Assembly (NCBI GenBank): GCA_020850595.1
Contig: JADZEK010000024.1
Span: forward strand, 48,448-112,447
Direction of reading: 5' to 3'
Length of the DNA stretch: 64,000 nt
Source of the DNA: Anaerolineales bacterium
GTDB taxonomy: Bacteria; Chloroflexota; Anaerolineae; Anaerolineales; UBA6663
The notes below the pieces were generated by a model. The model searched no databases and was not told the origin of the DNA. It was given only the letters and a program-made list of their open reading frames with translations. The translations under genes were made by a program, and so were the position numbers. Shown piece after piece: positions 18,404 to 26,785 of this stretch. How positions within the stretch are numbered: the first letter of the stretch is position 1; each line of letters begins with the position of its first letter.

Positions 18404-18787
18404 ATGCATCCGATCCTTGGCACTTGCCCGGTCTGCGGCGAAACGCTCGAGGTCACCCGGCTGCACTGCCGCAGCTGCGACACGACCATTGACGGGCACT
18501 TCGATATCGGCCCGTTCGACCGGCTCAGCCGCGAACAACTCGCCTTCGCCGAACTCTTCATCCGCCGCGAGGGCAAGCTCAGCCGCATGGAAGCCGACCT
18601 GGGGTTGTCGTACCCCACCCTGCGCGCCCGGCTCAACGACCTGATCCGCGCTATGGGCTACGAAGTCGGGCAAGAAGAGGAAGCGCCGTACGTCATCAGC
18701 GACGCCGAGCGGCGCGTCATTCTGGACGACCTGGCCGCGGGCAAGCTCTCGTCCGACGAGGCGGTGAAACGCCTGCAAGGGGCCTAA
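18404..18787 (+). CDS. DUF2089 family protein (zinc ribbon plus HTH)
   Basis: This 127-residue protein starts with a zinc-ribbon pattern, TCPVCGETLEVTRLHCRSCD, with two CxxC pairs. A helical region follows, LSREQLAFAELFIRREGK and LSYPTLRARLNDLI, that looks like a sigma-4-type helix-turn-helix. The C-terminus ends in a SHOCT-like segment (ILDDLAAGKLSSDEAVKRLQG). This is the layout of DUF2089. In other genomes the family sits next to SHOCT/DUF4097 (YvlB-like) genes, as here, and it is presumed to regulate them. It may bind the inverted repeats in the promoter region, but that is untested. Confidence 0.88.
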   Translation: MHPILGTCPVCGETLEVTRLHCRSCDTTIDGHFDIGPFDRLSREQLAFAELFIRREGKLSRMEADLGLSYPTLRARLNDLIRAMGYEVGQEEEAPYVISDAERRVILDDLAAGKLSSDEAVKRLQGA

Positions 18788-18830
18788 TACTGGCGGCCGA
18801 CGCGCACTCGCGCGGCCAAGGACACTAACC

Positions 18831-19241
18831 ATGGAAAACTCCCGCTCAGACATCCTCTCGCAACTGGCGGCCGGGACGATCTCGGCCGCGCAGGCCGCCG
18901 CGCAGTTGCGCGGTGAGGCCGTTCCGCCCGCCGCCACGCCCCCGACAGACACGCCCCCGACAGACACGCCCCCGACAGACACGCCCGCGGCCGCCGCGCT
19001 GGGCCAGCGCTGGCTGCGCATCCGCGTGACCGATTTGAGCACCGGCCGGCCTAAGGTGAATGTGAACCTGCCGCTGACGTGGGTGGCGGCCGGGCTGTGC
19101 ATCGGCCGCAACTACAGCCCACAGCTCGAAGGGCTGGATTTGGGCGCGCTGCTGGGCGACCTAGAAGCGGGCGCCAACGGCCAACTGGTGGATGTGGAAG
19201 ACGTGGAAGACGACGAGCGCGTTCAGATCTACGTGGAGTGA
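18831..19241 (+). CDS. SHOCT-like domain protein, short form
   Basis: This 136-residue protein has an N-terminal SHOCT-like helix pair (DILSQLAAGTISAAQAAAQL), then a linker with three PPTDT units encoded by a perfect 15-bp tandem repeat (about 18945-18990). A conserved C-terminal domain follows, WLRIRVTDLSTGRPKVNVNL, ending in DERVQIYVE. The same C-terminal pattern occurs in the proteins at 22405 and 23056, so these are paralogues. Function is unknown; the short SHOCT motif is usually an oligomerisation element. It follows DUF2089 by 43 bp and precedes the DUF4097 gene. Confidence 0.8.
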   Translation: MENSRSDILSQLAAGTISAAQAAAQLRGEAVPPAATPPTDTPPTDTPPTDTPAAAALGQRWLRIRVTDLSTGRPKVNVNLPLTWVAAGLCIGRNYSPQLEGLDLGALLGDLEAGANGQLVDVEDVEDDERVQIYVE

Positions 19242-19327
19242 CCCTGACCCGGTGTATCTTCCTCCTCCTCTGGCCCGCCGCCGTGACGGGATCGCGGCGG
19301 CGGGCCAACCTGAACGTGAGGTGACCG

Positions 19328-20650
19328 ATGGACCAACTGGTACTGGATGTAAACCCGGAAGCCGCTATCTACGTGACCGCCCACGGCGAGCTGCGCCTGA
19401 GCGGCTGGGACCACGACCAATTCGTCGCCGAGGCCGCTGACGAGCACACCCTGCGGCTCGACCAGGGGCAAACGCCGCTGGCGCTCACGGCCGAAAGCGA
19501 CGTCGCCGTCCGCGTGCCGCGCGGCGCGCGCGTCGTCGTCACCAGCGTCGGCGGCGACGCGCAGGTGAAGGGCCTCGAGGGGCCGCTGCACCTGCAAAAC
19601 GTCGGCGGCGATTTGCGCCTGCGACAGACGGCCGACACCGAAATCGGGAACGTCGGCGGCGACATGAGCGCGAAGAAGGTCGGCGGCTTTTTGCGCGTGG
19701 GCCAGGTGGGCGGCGACCTGCTGGCCCACCGCGTGCAAGGCGACCTGGCCGTGGAGCATGTCGGCGGCGACCTGTTCCTGCGCGACGTGGAAGGCGGCGT
19801 GCAGGCCGCCGCCGGCGGCGATGTGAGCCTCAACGTTGACTTCCGCCCCGGCCAGGTCTACCAGGTGCAAACCAACAGCGACCTGACCTGCCGCGCCGAC
19901 CCCGCGGCCGACGCGCTGTTCGACGCCACGGCCGGCGGTGACCTGAATGTGAACCTGCCGGGCGCGCAGATCGAGGGCAACGGCCGCCACAAGCGGGTGC
20001 GCCTGGGCGGCGGCGACCCGGCCGTCACGCTCAAGGCCGGCGGCGACTTGAACTTGAGCGGCGCGGCCTCCAGCGGCGAGTCTCTCGACGATTTCGGCGA
20101 CCGCTTCGGCGAAGACTTCGGCGTCATGGCCGACGAGTTCGCCGCGCAAATCGAGACCACCATCGAAACGCAGATCGAGTCGCAGTTGGCCGACTTCGAG
20201 CGCCAGCTGAATGAAAAGCTGGCCGGCCTCAACACCGGCACGGTGCACCTGAAGGCCGAGGAGTTGGCCGCCAAGGCGCGCCGCGTGGCCGAGCGCCAGG
20301 CCGAGCAGGCCAAGCGCCGCCTGGAGCGCCAGGGCGAAACCGCCCGACGTCACGCCGAAGCCGCCCAGCGCCGCGCCGAGCAGCAGGCCGAGCGCGCCCG
20401 CCGCCAGGCCGAAGCGGCCCAACGCCGCGCCGAAGTTTTCACGCGCCGCTCGCGCTCCGGCAGCACCTGGAGCGTGGGGTTTGCCGCCGGGCCGCGCCCG
20501 CCCGCGCCGCCGGCCCCACCCAACCCGCCCGCGCCGCCCGCCGCCCCGGTGAGCGACGAAGAGCGCATGACGATTCTGCGCATGGTCGAGCAAGGTAAAA
20601 TAAGCGTGGAAGACGCCGAAAAATTGCTGGCCGCGCTGGAAGGCAACTAG
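19328..20650 (+). CDS. DUF4097 (YvlB-like) protein with coiled coil and C-terminal SHOCT-like motif
   Basis: This 440-residue protein starts with a beta-helix-like region of about 240 residues built on repeated VGGD units (TSVGGDAQVKGL, QNVGGDLRLR, GNVGGDMSAKKV, GQVGGDLLAHR, EHVGGDLFLR), typical of DUF4097/YvlB adhesin-like domains. Residues of about 265-380 form a long Ala/Glu/Arg coiled coil (repeats of AEAAQRRAEQQAERARR). After a Pro-rich linker it ends with a SHOCT-like motif (RMTILRMVEQGKISVEDAEK). There is no signal peptide, so it is probably cytoplasmic or membrane-associated by partners. In Firmicutes, YvlB homologues respond to envelope stress; the same role here is an inference. Confidence 0.82.
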   Translation: MDQLVLDVNPEAAIYVTAHGELRLSGWDHDQFVAEAADEHTLRLDQGQTPLALTAESDVAVRVPRGARVVVTSVGGDAQVKGLEGPLHLQNVGGDLRLRQTADTEIGNVGGDMSAKKVGGFLRVGQVGGDLLAHRVQGDLAVEHVGGDLFLRDVEGGVQAAAGGDVSLNVDFRPGQVYQVQTNSDLTCRADPAADALFDATAGGDLNVNLPGAQIEGNGRHKRVRLGGGDPAVTLKAGGDLNLSGAASSGESLDDFGDRFGEDFGVMADEFAAQIETTIETQIESQLADFERQLNEKLAGLNTGTVHLKAEELAAKARRVAERQAEQAKRRLERQGETARRHAEAAQRRAEQQAERARRQAEAAQRRAEVFTRRSRSGSTWSVGFAAGPRPPAPPAPPNPPAPPAAPVSDEERMTILRMVEQGKISVEDAEKLLAALEGN

Positions 20651-20680
20651 GCGCGGCCGCCCGCCTCGACGCCGGCCAGG

Positions 20681-21709
20681 ATGCGCATGACCGCCGCGCT
20701 GATCACAACCGCCCTGTCCGATGGTTTGCAGCCGGTAGACCCGCCCCGCCACCTGGGCGGCATCGCCGACCTGATTGAGCTGTGCTTCAGCCACGAGTTG
20801 GATGCCGGCGGGCGCGGCCTGATCCGTGAGCTAAAGTGGCTGAGCCACACCGGCCCGGCGCTGGGGGTGCTGCAATGGGCGCTGCTGGGCCAGCAGCCCT
20901 GGAACCTGGGCTATGTGTGGGTGGAGGGCGGGCGCGTGGTGGGCACGGTGAGCACGCAGCGCGCCGCGCCGCGCGCGCCAAGCTGGATCGTCGCCAACGT
21001 GGCGGTGCATCCTGACTACCGGCGGCGGGGCATCGCCGCGGCGCTGATGCAGGCCACGCTGGAATTAATCGCCCGGCAGGGGGGCAGTGAGGCGATCTTG
21101 CAGGTGGACGACGACAACCTGGGCGCCGTGGCGCTGTACCGCGGCCTGGGTTTTGGGCGGGTGACCACCCAAACCACCTGGGTGCGCCCGGCCTACAGCG
21201 CTCCGCCCGATTTCACGGGCACGCCATTCGACATTCGGCTGCGCGGGCCGCGCGAATGGGCCGACCAGCAGGCGCTGGCGGCGCTGGCGCGGCCCGCGGG
21301 CCTGATCTGGGGACAGCCGCCGCGGCCCAGCGATTTTCGGCCGGGGCTGCGCCGAAACCTGGATAACTTTTTCGCGGGACGCTACGAAGCGCACTGGGTC
21401 GTGCGCGACCCGCTGCCGCGTGGGGCGGGCAGCCCCCGGCTGGCGGGCAGCCTGAGCCTGAGCGTGGGCGGGCCAGACGGCGACCGGCTGACGCTGCTGG
21501 TGCACCCGGCCTATGCGGGCCAACTCGAAGGGCCGCTGCTGACGCGGGCGCTGCGTCAACTGGGGCGGCGGCCGTGGAGCGCGCGGGTAGATTATCCGAC
21601 CGACATAGACGAGGCGGCGCCCGCGTTTGTGGCGTTGGGGTTTCAGAGCCGCCGGGTGCTGCGCTGGATGAAATACCCCCTGGGCGCGCCGGAGAGCCGC
21701 GCGGGCTGA
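20681..21709 (+). CDS. GNAT-family N-acetyltransferase
   Basis: This 342-residue protein has a classic GNAT core in its first half. It reads ANVAVHPDYRRRGIAAALMQ (about residues 105-124), with the RxxGxA/G pyrophosphate-binding loop for acetyl-CoA, followed by NLGAVALYRGLGF. The second half may be a degenerate second GNAT fold (LTLLVHPAYAGQLEGPLLTR), so this could be a double-GNAT protein. The substrate is unknown. It begins 30 bp after the DUF4097 gene in the same direction and may belong to that operon without sharing its function. Confidence 0.85.
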   Translation: MRMTAALITTALSDGLQPVDPPRHLGGIADLIELCFSHELDAGGRGLIRELKWLSHTGPALGVLQWALLGQQPWNLGYVWVEGGRVVGTVSTQRAAPRAPSWIVANVAVHPDYRRRGIAAALMQATLELIARQGGSEAILQVDDDNLGAVALYRGLGFGRVTTQTTWVRPAYSAPPDFTGTPFDIRLRGPREWADQQALAALARPAGLIWGQPPRPSDFRPGLRRNLDNFFAGRYEAHWVVRDPLPRGAGSPRLAGSLSLSVGGPDGDRLTLLVHPAYAGQLEGPLLTRALRQLGRRPWSARVDYPTDIDEAAPAFVALGFQSRRVLRWMKYPLGAPESRAG

Positions 21710-21784
21710 ACCCGGCGGCGCGGGCGCCGGTAATGAGAGTCGGCCAGAATAACGGTTGAGGCTGCGTGTAGAGGATGTTCGCTA

Positions 21785-22375
21785 ATGACGCTCGCAAGGC
21801 AGAAGCAAAGCAAGGCTGAGCAACCCGGGTTCGATCCGCGCCCGGAAGGGCGGCGCGGGATCAAAGTCGTCGAGTTTGCCGTGGTGTTGGCGCTGTTCCT
21901 GATCGCGCTGATCTGGTTCGGCGGGGCCTACCCCAACCGTGACGCGCTCTGGTTCCAGCGCGTGTTCGACGCGCAGCCGAGCCTGGTGCGCATCTATCAC
22001 TACGGCAGCACGCGCGAGGTGCTGCCCAGCGACCCAGACTACGCCGGGCTGGTGAGCGCCATCAACCGCGCCATCGCGCAGCACAACGGCTACGTGGAGA
22101 GCCTGTACCCGCACGACGACTCGCTCAGCAGCTATCAGACCACCGGCTATGCCATCGAACTGGAGTACGCCACCAGCGTGCAGGTGCACACCCGCCAGTT
22201 CTTCCCAGCTGCCCGCCGGCTCATGATCGCCATTGACGGCCGGTTCAATTGGACCAAAGAGATCATCCTGTTCCGGGGCAACGCCGAGCGCTACCTGCCC
22301 GGCGGGCTGGTCCTGACCAACATAGACGCCGTCAAGGCGCAAGTAGACCAGGCGTTGGCGCAGCGAGCGCAGTAA
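21785..22375 (+). CDS. Uncharacterised membrane-anchored protein
   Basis: This 196-residue protein has a basic N-terminus of about 25 residues, then one membrane helix (VVEFAVVLALFLIALIWFG) and a soluble extracytoplasmic domain of about 150 residues with many aromatic residues. No signal cleavage site, cysteine pair or catalytic motif stands out. It begins with ATG 21785 after a 75-bp gap and is followed 29 bp later by a SHOCT-like membrane protein. I do not recognise the family. Its position inside the SHOCT cluster suggests an envelope role, but no more can be said. Confidence 0.65.
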   Translation: MTLARQKQSKAEQPGFDPRPEGRRGIKVVEFAVVLALFLIALIWFGGAYPNRDALWFQRVFDAQPSLVRIYHYGSTREVLPSDPDYAGLVSAINRAIAQHNGYVESLYPHDDSLSSYQTTGYAIELEYATSVQVHTRQFFPAARRLMIAIDGRFNWTKEIILFRGNAERYLPGGLVLTNIDAVKAQVDQALAQRAQ

Positions 22376-22404
22376 CGGCTGGGGGAGCGAAAGGCAGGGC
22401 CGCC

Positions 22405-23019
22405 ATGCCCGGTGAAGCTGAACGGATGCAGATTCTGCAAATGATCGAGGACGGCCAGGTGAGCGCCGCCGAGGGGCTGCGCCTGCTGGACGCGCTGAAC
22501 AGCGCGCCCGCTGCCGAGGCCGCGGCGCCCGCGCCGGAAGCCGCCCGCCCAGCGCCGGCCGCCCTGCCCGCCGAGGACCTCAACCGCTGGCGGCGCTGGT
22601 GGATCGTGCCGATGTGGATCGGCGCCGGCATTGTGCTGCTGGGCGCGCTGCTGATGTACGCCGCCTTGGCCACCACCGGGCAGATGGGCTTTTGGTTCGG
22701 CTGCGCCACCCTGCCCTTCATCGTGGGCGTGCTGGTCATGGCGCTGGCCGGTTTCAGCCAGTCGGCGCGCTGGCTGCACGTGCGGGTGAAAACCGGGCAA
22801 GCCGAGTGGCCGCGCAACATCGCCATCTCGTTCCCGCTGCCCATCGGGCTGACGGCCTGGTTCCTGCGCGCGTTCGGCCACCTGATCCCGAAGCTGCGCG
22901 AGACGGGGGTAGATGAGCTGATCATGGCGCTGGGCGAGCACACCTCGGCCGACGCGCCGCTCTACATCAACGTGGATGAGGGCAGCGGCGGCGAAAAGGT
23001 GCAGGTCTACATCGGCTGA
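22405..23019 (+). CDS. SHOCT-like protein with two membrane helices
   Basis: I start at ATG 22405, giving 204 residues that begin directly with the SHOCT-like motif ERMQILQMIEDGQVSAAEGL. An Ala/Pro linker follows, then two membrane helices (IVPMWIGAGIVLLGALLMYA and FIVGVLVMALAGFS). The C-terminal domain reads WLHVRVKTGQ and ends GGEKVQVYIG, matching the C-terminal domains of the paralogues at 18831 and 23056. The protein is therefore a membrane-tethered version of those soluble ones. The role is unknown; shared motifs suggest that the paralogues form mixed oligomers. Confidence 0.78.
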   Translation: MPGEAERMQILQMIEDGQVSAAEGLRLLDALNSAPAAEAAAPAPEAARPAPAALPAEDLNRWRRWWIVPMWIGAGIVLLGALLMYAALATTGQMGFWFGCATLPFIVGVLVMALAGFSQSARWLHVRVKTGQAEWPRNIAISFPLPIGLTAWFLRAFGHLIPKLRETGVDELIMALGEHTSADAPLYINVDEGSGGEKVQVYIG

Positions 23020-23055
23020 GGCCGGCCCGGCCCACAAAGCCTCCAGGAGGCACGC

Positions 23056-23433
23056 ATGGCAACCGTTGAAGAACGCCTGAAGATTCTAAAGATGGTGGAG
23101 GAGGGCAAGATTTCGGCCGCCGACGGCGCGCAACTGCTGGCCGCGCTGAGCGACAGCCGCAAGCCCCCGGCCCCGCCCGCCCCGCCCGGCGGCCCGGCGC
23201 GCTGGTTCCGCGTGCGCGTCACCGATCTGAAGACCGGCAAGACCAAGGTCAACGTCAACATCCCCATGGGGTTGGTAGACGTAGGCATCAAGATGGGCGC
23301 GCGGTTCGCGCCCAACCTGGACAGCGATCAGATGACGCTGCTGACCGAGGCGCTGCGCTCGGGCGCGGTGGGCAAGATCATTGAAGCGACCGACGAAGAA
23401 GACGGCGAGCGGGTCGAGATCTTCGTCGAATAA
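23056..23433 (+). CDS. SHOCT-like domain protein, soluble form
   Basis: This 125-residue protein is a compact relative of the one at 18831. Its N-terminal motif reads RLKILKMVEEGKISAADGAQ, and after a Pro-rich hinge the C-terminal domain reads RVRVTDLKTGKTKVNVNIP and ends GERVEIFVE. A good GGAGG site (CTCCAGGAGGCACGC) precedes ATG 23056. It is the last SHOCT paralogue before the MFS gene, which starts 10 bp later. Function is unknown. Confidence 0.8.
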   Translation: MATVEERLKILKMVEEGKISAADGAQLLAALSDSRKPPAPPAPPGGPARWFRVRVTDLKTGKTKVNVNIPMGLVDVGIKMGARFAPNLDSDQMTLLTEALRSGAVGKIIEATDEEDGERVEIFVE

Positions 23434-23443
23434 AGGCCGGCCA

Positions 23444-24724
23444 ATGCCCACCCTCCCCGCTAACTGGAAGCTGCACTTCGGCGCACTGTTCGCCGGGCAA
23501 GCCGTCTCGCTCTTCGGCAGCGGCCTGGTGCAGTTCGCGCTCGTGTGGTACCTGACCCAGACGACCGGCTCAGCCACCGTGCTGGCGACGGCCACGCTGG
23601 CCGCCACGCTGCCGGGCATCGTCTTGGGGCCGCCGGCGGGCGTGCTGGTAGACCGCTGGAACCGCCGCTGGGTGATGTTCGCCGCCGACGGCCTGGTGGC
23701 GCTGGCCACACTGGCCCTGGCATACCTGTTCTGGGTGGGCGTGGCGCAGCCCTGGCACGTTTACGTCATCATGTTCATCCGCAGCGCGGGCCAGACCTTC
23801 CAAAGCCCGGCCTTGCAGGCCTCCACCTCGCTGATGGTGCCCCGGGAGCATCTGGCGCGCGTGGCCGGCTTCAACCAGATGCTCCAGGGCGGCCTGGGCA
23901 TCCTCGCCCCGCCTATCGGCGCGCTGCTGCTGGCACTGCTGCCGTTGCAGGGCGTGCTGGCGATTGACTTCATCACGGCGCTGGTGGGCCTCAGCCCGCT
24001 GCTGTTCGTCCGTATCCCGCAGCCGGCCGCCGTCGCGTCCGCGGAGCGCGGCTCGTTCGGCGGCGAACTGCGGGCCGGGTTGCGCTATGTCGCCGTTTGG
24101 CCGGGGATGCTGCTGCTGCTGAGCATGGCGCTGGTGCTCAACCTGCTGTTCACGCCCGCCTCGGCGCTGCTGCCGCTGCTGGTGCGCAACCACTTTGGCG
24201 GGGGCGCGCCGCAGCTGGCCGCGCTCGAGAGCACTTTCGGCATCGGCGTCATCGCGGGCAGCCTGCTGCTGGGCGTGTGGGGCGGGTTCAAGCGCCGCAT
24301 CTTCACGTCGCTGCTGGGGCTGGTGGGGCTGGGGCTGGGGTTCTTCCTCATCGGCGCGGCGCCGGCCAACGCTTTCTGGTTTGCGGTGGCGGCGATGGGG
24401 CTGGCGGCCGTCATGCAGCCCATCACCAACGGGCCGCTGATGGCGATCTTGCAGGCCACCGTGGCGCCAGAGATGCAGGGGCGCGTGTTCGCCCTCGTGG
24501 GGGCGGGGGCCACCGCCATGACGCCGCTGGGCTTGCTGCTGGCCGGGCCGGCCGCCGACTGGCTGGGCGTGCAGTTCTGGTTCCTGCTCTCCGGCGCGGT
24601 GTGCGTGGTGATGGCGCTGGGGGCCTTCTTCATGCCGGCCCTGCTGAACATAGAGCGGCACGCCCCCACGGCCGCGCCCGCGGCGAACACGGCGGCGAGC
24701 GAAACCGCCTCGGCCGCGGGCTAG
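23444..24724 (+). CDS. MFS transporter (EntS/MFS_3-like exporter)
   Basis: The start at ATG 23444 gives 426 residues with about 12 hydrophobic segments. The N-terminus (HFGALFAGQAVSLFGSGLVQ) and the loop after helix 2 (GVLVDRWNRRWVMFAADG) match the MFS_3 group of drug or siderophore exporters such as EntS. The substrate is unknown. It follows a SHOCT-like gene by 10 bp and may be co-transcribed with it. The C-terminal tail is Ala/Thr-rich and low in complexity. Confidence 0.88.
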   Translation: MPTLPANWKLHFGALFAGQAVSLFGSGLVQFALVWYLTQTTGSATVLATATLAATLPGIVLGPPAGVLVDRWNRRWVMFAADGLVALATLALAYLFWVGVAQPWHVYVIMFIRSAGQTFQSPALQASTSLMVPREHLARVAGFNQMLQGGLGILAPPIGALLLALLPLQGVLAIDFITALVGLSPLLFVRIPQPAAVASAERGSFGGELRAGLRYVAVWPGMLLLLSMALVLNLLFTPASALLPLLVRNHFGGGAPQLAALESTFGIGVIAGSLLLGVWGGFKRRIFTSLLGLVGLGLGFFLIGAAPANAFWFAVAAMGLAAVMQPITNGPLMAILQATVAPEMQGRVFALVGAGATAMTPLGLLLAGPAADWLGVQFWFLLSGAVCVVMALGAFFMPALLNIERHAPTAAPAANTAASETASAAG

Positions 24725-24847
24725 GGGCGGTCTGGAAGCACCTGAGCCGCTAGCACGGCGCTACCGAGAACGCGCAACTGATCGGTCTGCCGGCCGCGCT
24801 CCGCGACCGCCGGTGGGCTTCGTGTTCGTTGGCGCTGGAGATAAGCA

Positions 24848-25888
24848 ATGACAAGCTGGGCCGTGGAAGCCGATCATCTGGTCAAGACCTTTACGCAGCG
24901 GCGCGGGGCCGAGGCAGCCCGGGGCGAACCTGCGCCGCGCCGCAAGCTGTTCGCGCCGCGCCCGCCCGCCAAGCTTTTCGTCGCGGTGGACGACGTGAGC
25001 TTTCAGATCGCGCCGGGCGAGGTGTTCGGCCTGCTGGGGCCGAACGGCGCGGGCAAGAGCACCACCATCCGCATGCTGTGCACCCTGCTCGAACCCAGCG
25101 GCGGCGCGGCGCGCGTGGCCGGGTTTGACGTGGCGCGCCAGGGCGCGCTGGTGCGCCAGAACCTGGGCACGGTGCTGGCGGGCGAGCGCAGCATCTATTG
25201 GAAACTAACCGGGCGCGAAAACCTGGAATACTTCGCCGCGCTGTACCACCTGCCGCCGACAGCGGCGCGCCAGCGCGTGAAGGAGTTGCTGGAGCGCATG
25301 GAGTTGACCGCCCGCGCCAACGACCTGGTGGAAACGTACTCAACCGGCATGAAGCAGCGGGTGGTGCTGGCGCGGGCGCTGCTGGCCCGCCCGCCTATCG
25401 TGCTGCTCGACGAGCCGACCCTGGGCCTCGACCCGCAGGCGGCGCGCAAGGTGCGCGAGCTGGTGGGCGAGCTGAAGGCCGAGGGCCACACCATCCTGCT
25501 GACCACACACTACATGGAAGAGGCCGACCAGCTCTCGGACCGCATCGGCATCATTGACCAGGGCCGCATCATCGCCCTCGACACGCCCGCCCGGCTCAAG
25601 CAGACCATTGGCCGGCAAGACGCGCTGCGGCTGGAGGTGGCCGGATGGGAGGCGCACCTGGCCGAGCCGCTGCAAAAGCTGCCGGGTGTCGAGGGGCTGG
25701 CGACGCGCTACCTGGGCACCGACTCGGTCTGGGAGGTGAGCCTGCGCGCCGCCGACGGCCGCGCCGTGCTGCCGACCATCTTGCAGCAACTGGGGCAAGG
25801 CAACGCCCGCATTGTGAACCTCAAGATCGCCGAACCGACGCTGGAGGATGTCTTCATCCACCTGACCGGCAAGGCGCTGCGCGACTGA
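24848..25888 (+). CDS. ABC-2 type exporter, ATP-binding subunit
   Basis: This 346-residue ATPase has Walker A GPNGAGKST (residues 64-72), signature YSTGMKQRV, Walker B IVLLDEPTLGLDP and the switch histidine in ILLTTHYMEEA. It is of the DrrA/NodI/NatA type. An insertion of about 25 residues rich in Arg and Pro (about 17-42) separates the first strand from VAVDDVSF, which is unusual. The two permease genes follow at 25 and 8 bp, making a complete three-gene exporter. The substrate may be a lipid, polysaccharide or drug; nothing in the sequence decides. GGAGATAAGCA precedes the ATG. Confidence 0.93.
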   Translation: MTSWAVEADHLVKTFTQRRGAEAARGEPAPRRKLFAPRPPAKLFVAVDDVSFQIAPGEVFGLLGPNGAGKSTTIRMLCTLLEPSGGAARVAGFDVARQGALVRQNLGTVLAGERSIYWKLTGRENLEYFAALYHLPPTAARQRVKELLERMELTARANDLVETYSTGMKQRVVLARALLARPPIVLLDEPTLGLDPQAARKVRELVGELKAEGHTILLTTHYMEEADQLSDRIGIIDQGRIIALDTPARLKQTIGRQDALRLEVAGWEAHLAEPLQKLPGVEGLATRYLGTDSVWEVSLRAADGRAVLPTILQQLGQGNARIVNLKIAEPTLEDVFIHLTGKALRD

Positions 25889-25913
25889 GCGCCCGGAGGA
25901 CGGGAGACAACGC

Positions 25914-26777
25914 ATGGCCTCTAGAACGTACTCCGACGCGCGGCCCACGCCGGCCGCCGACCTGCGCGCCCTATGGGCGGTCATGCTGCGCGAGTGGCGC
26001 ATCTTCAAGCGCTACCCGAGCTGGATCGTGGCGCTGTTCATCTGGCCGCTGATCTTTCCGGCCGCCTACATCCTCGCGGCGCGGGCGCTGGCCGGGCCAG
26101 ACGGCAGCGGGCTGGCGCTGTTTGCGCGGGCGGCGGGCACGGAGAACTACATCGCGTATATCGTCGTGGGAACTACGATTTGGATGTGGCAGAACGTGTC
26201 GCTGTGGACCGTGGGCTACGCGCTGCGCACCGAGCAGTTGCGCGGCACGCTGGAGACGAACTGGCTCACGCCCAGCCGGCGCTTTTGGTTTCTGCTGGGG
26301 GCCGGGCTGACGCAAAGCGTGCAGCTAGCGGCCTTTCTGGGGGTCTCGGCGCTGGAGTTTGGCTTGTTCTTCGGCGTGCGGCTCCAGGGCAACCCATGGC
26401 TGGTGCTGCTGGTGTTCCTGGCGGCCATCCCGGCCACCTTTGGCATCGGCCTGGCCTTTGCCAGCCTGGTCATCCTGGCGCGCGAGGCCAATGCCTTTGT
26501 GTTCATGGTGCGCGGGCTGGTCATGGTCTTCTGCGGCATCACCTACCCCACCGACATCCTGCCGGGCTGGATGCAGCCGATCGCGGCCTGGCTGCCGCCC
26601 ACCTACGCCATCCGCGGCATCCGCAACGCCGGGCTGAACAACGCCGGCCTGGCGGCGCTGCTGCCCGACCTGGCGGCGCTGGCGGGCTTCGGCGTGCTGT
26701 GGCTCGTCATCGGCTATGTCGCCTTCCATTGGACCGAGCGCCGCGCCCGCCGCGTGGGGTCGCTGGGCAAGTTTTAG
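25914..26777 (+). CDS. ABC-2 type exporter permease, subunit 1
   Basis: This 287-residue membrane protein has six hydrophobic segments in the ABC-2 pattern. A basic cytoplasmic start (LREWRIFKRYPSWI) precedes the first helix, and a late segment (VFCGITYPTDILPGWMQPIA) is the conserved ABC-2 signature region before the last helix. It pairs with the ATPase upstream and a second permease 8 bp downstream, so the exporter is probably a heterodimer in the membrane. The substrate is unknown. Confidence 0.9.
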   Translation: MASRTYSDARPTPAADLRALWAVMLREWRIFKRYPSWIVALFIWPLIFPAAYILAARALAGPDGSGLALFARAAGTENYIAYIVVGTTIWMWQNVSLWTVGYALRTEQLRGTLETNWLTPSRRFWFLLGAGLTQSVQLAAFLGVSALEFGLFFGVRLQGNPWLVLLVFLAAIPATFGIGLAFASLVILAREANAFVFMVRGLVMVFCGITYPTDILPGWMQPIAAWLPPTYAIRGIRNAGLNNAGLAALLPDLAALAGFGVLWLVIGYVAFHWTERRARRVGSLGKF

Positions 26778-26785
26778 GAGACGCG

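Noticed and set aside
18945..18990. Tandem 15-bp repeat considered as a possible CRISPR or regulatory array
   Set aside because: It has only three units, is in frame, and encodes a PPTDT linker inside a SHOCT-like protein.
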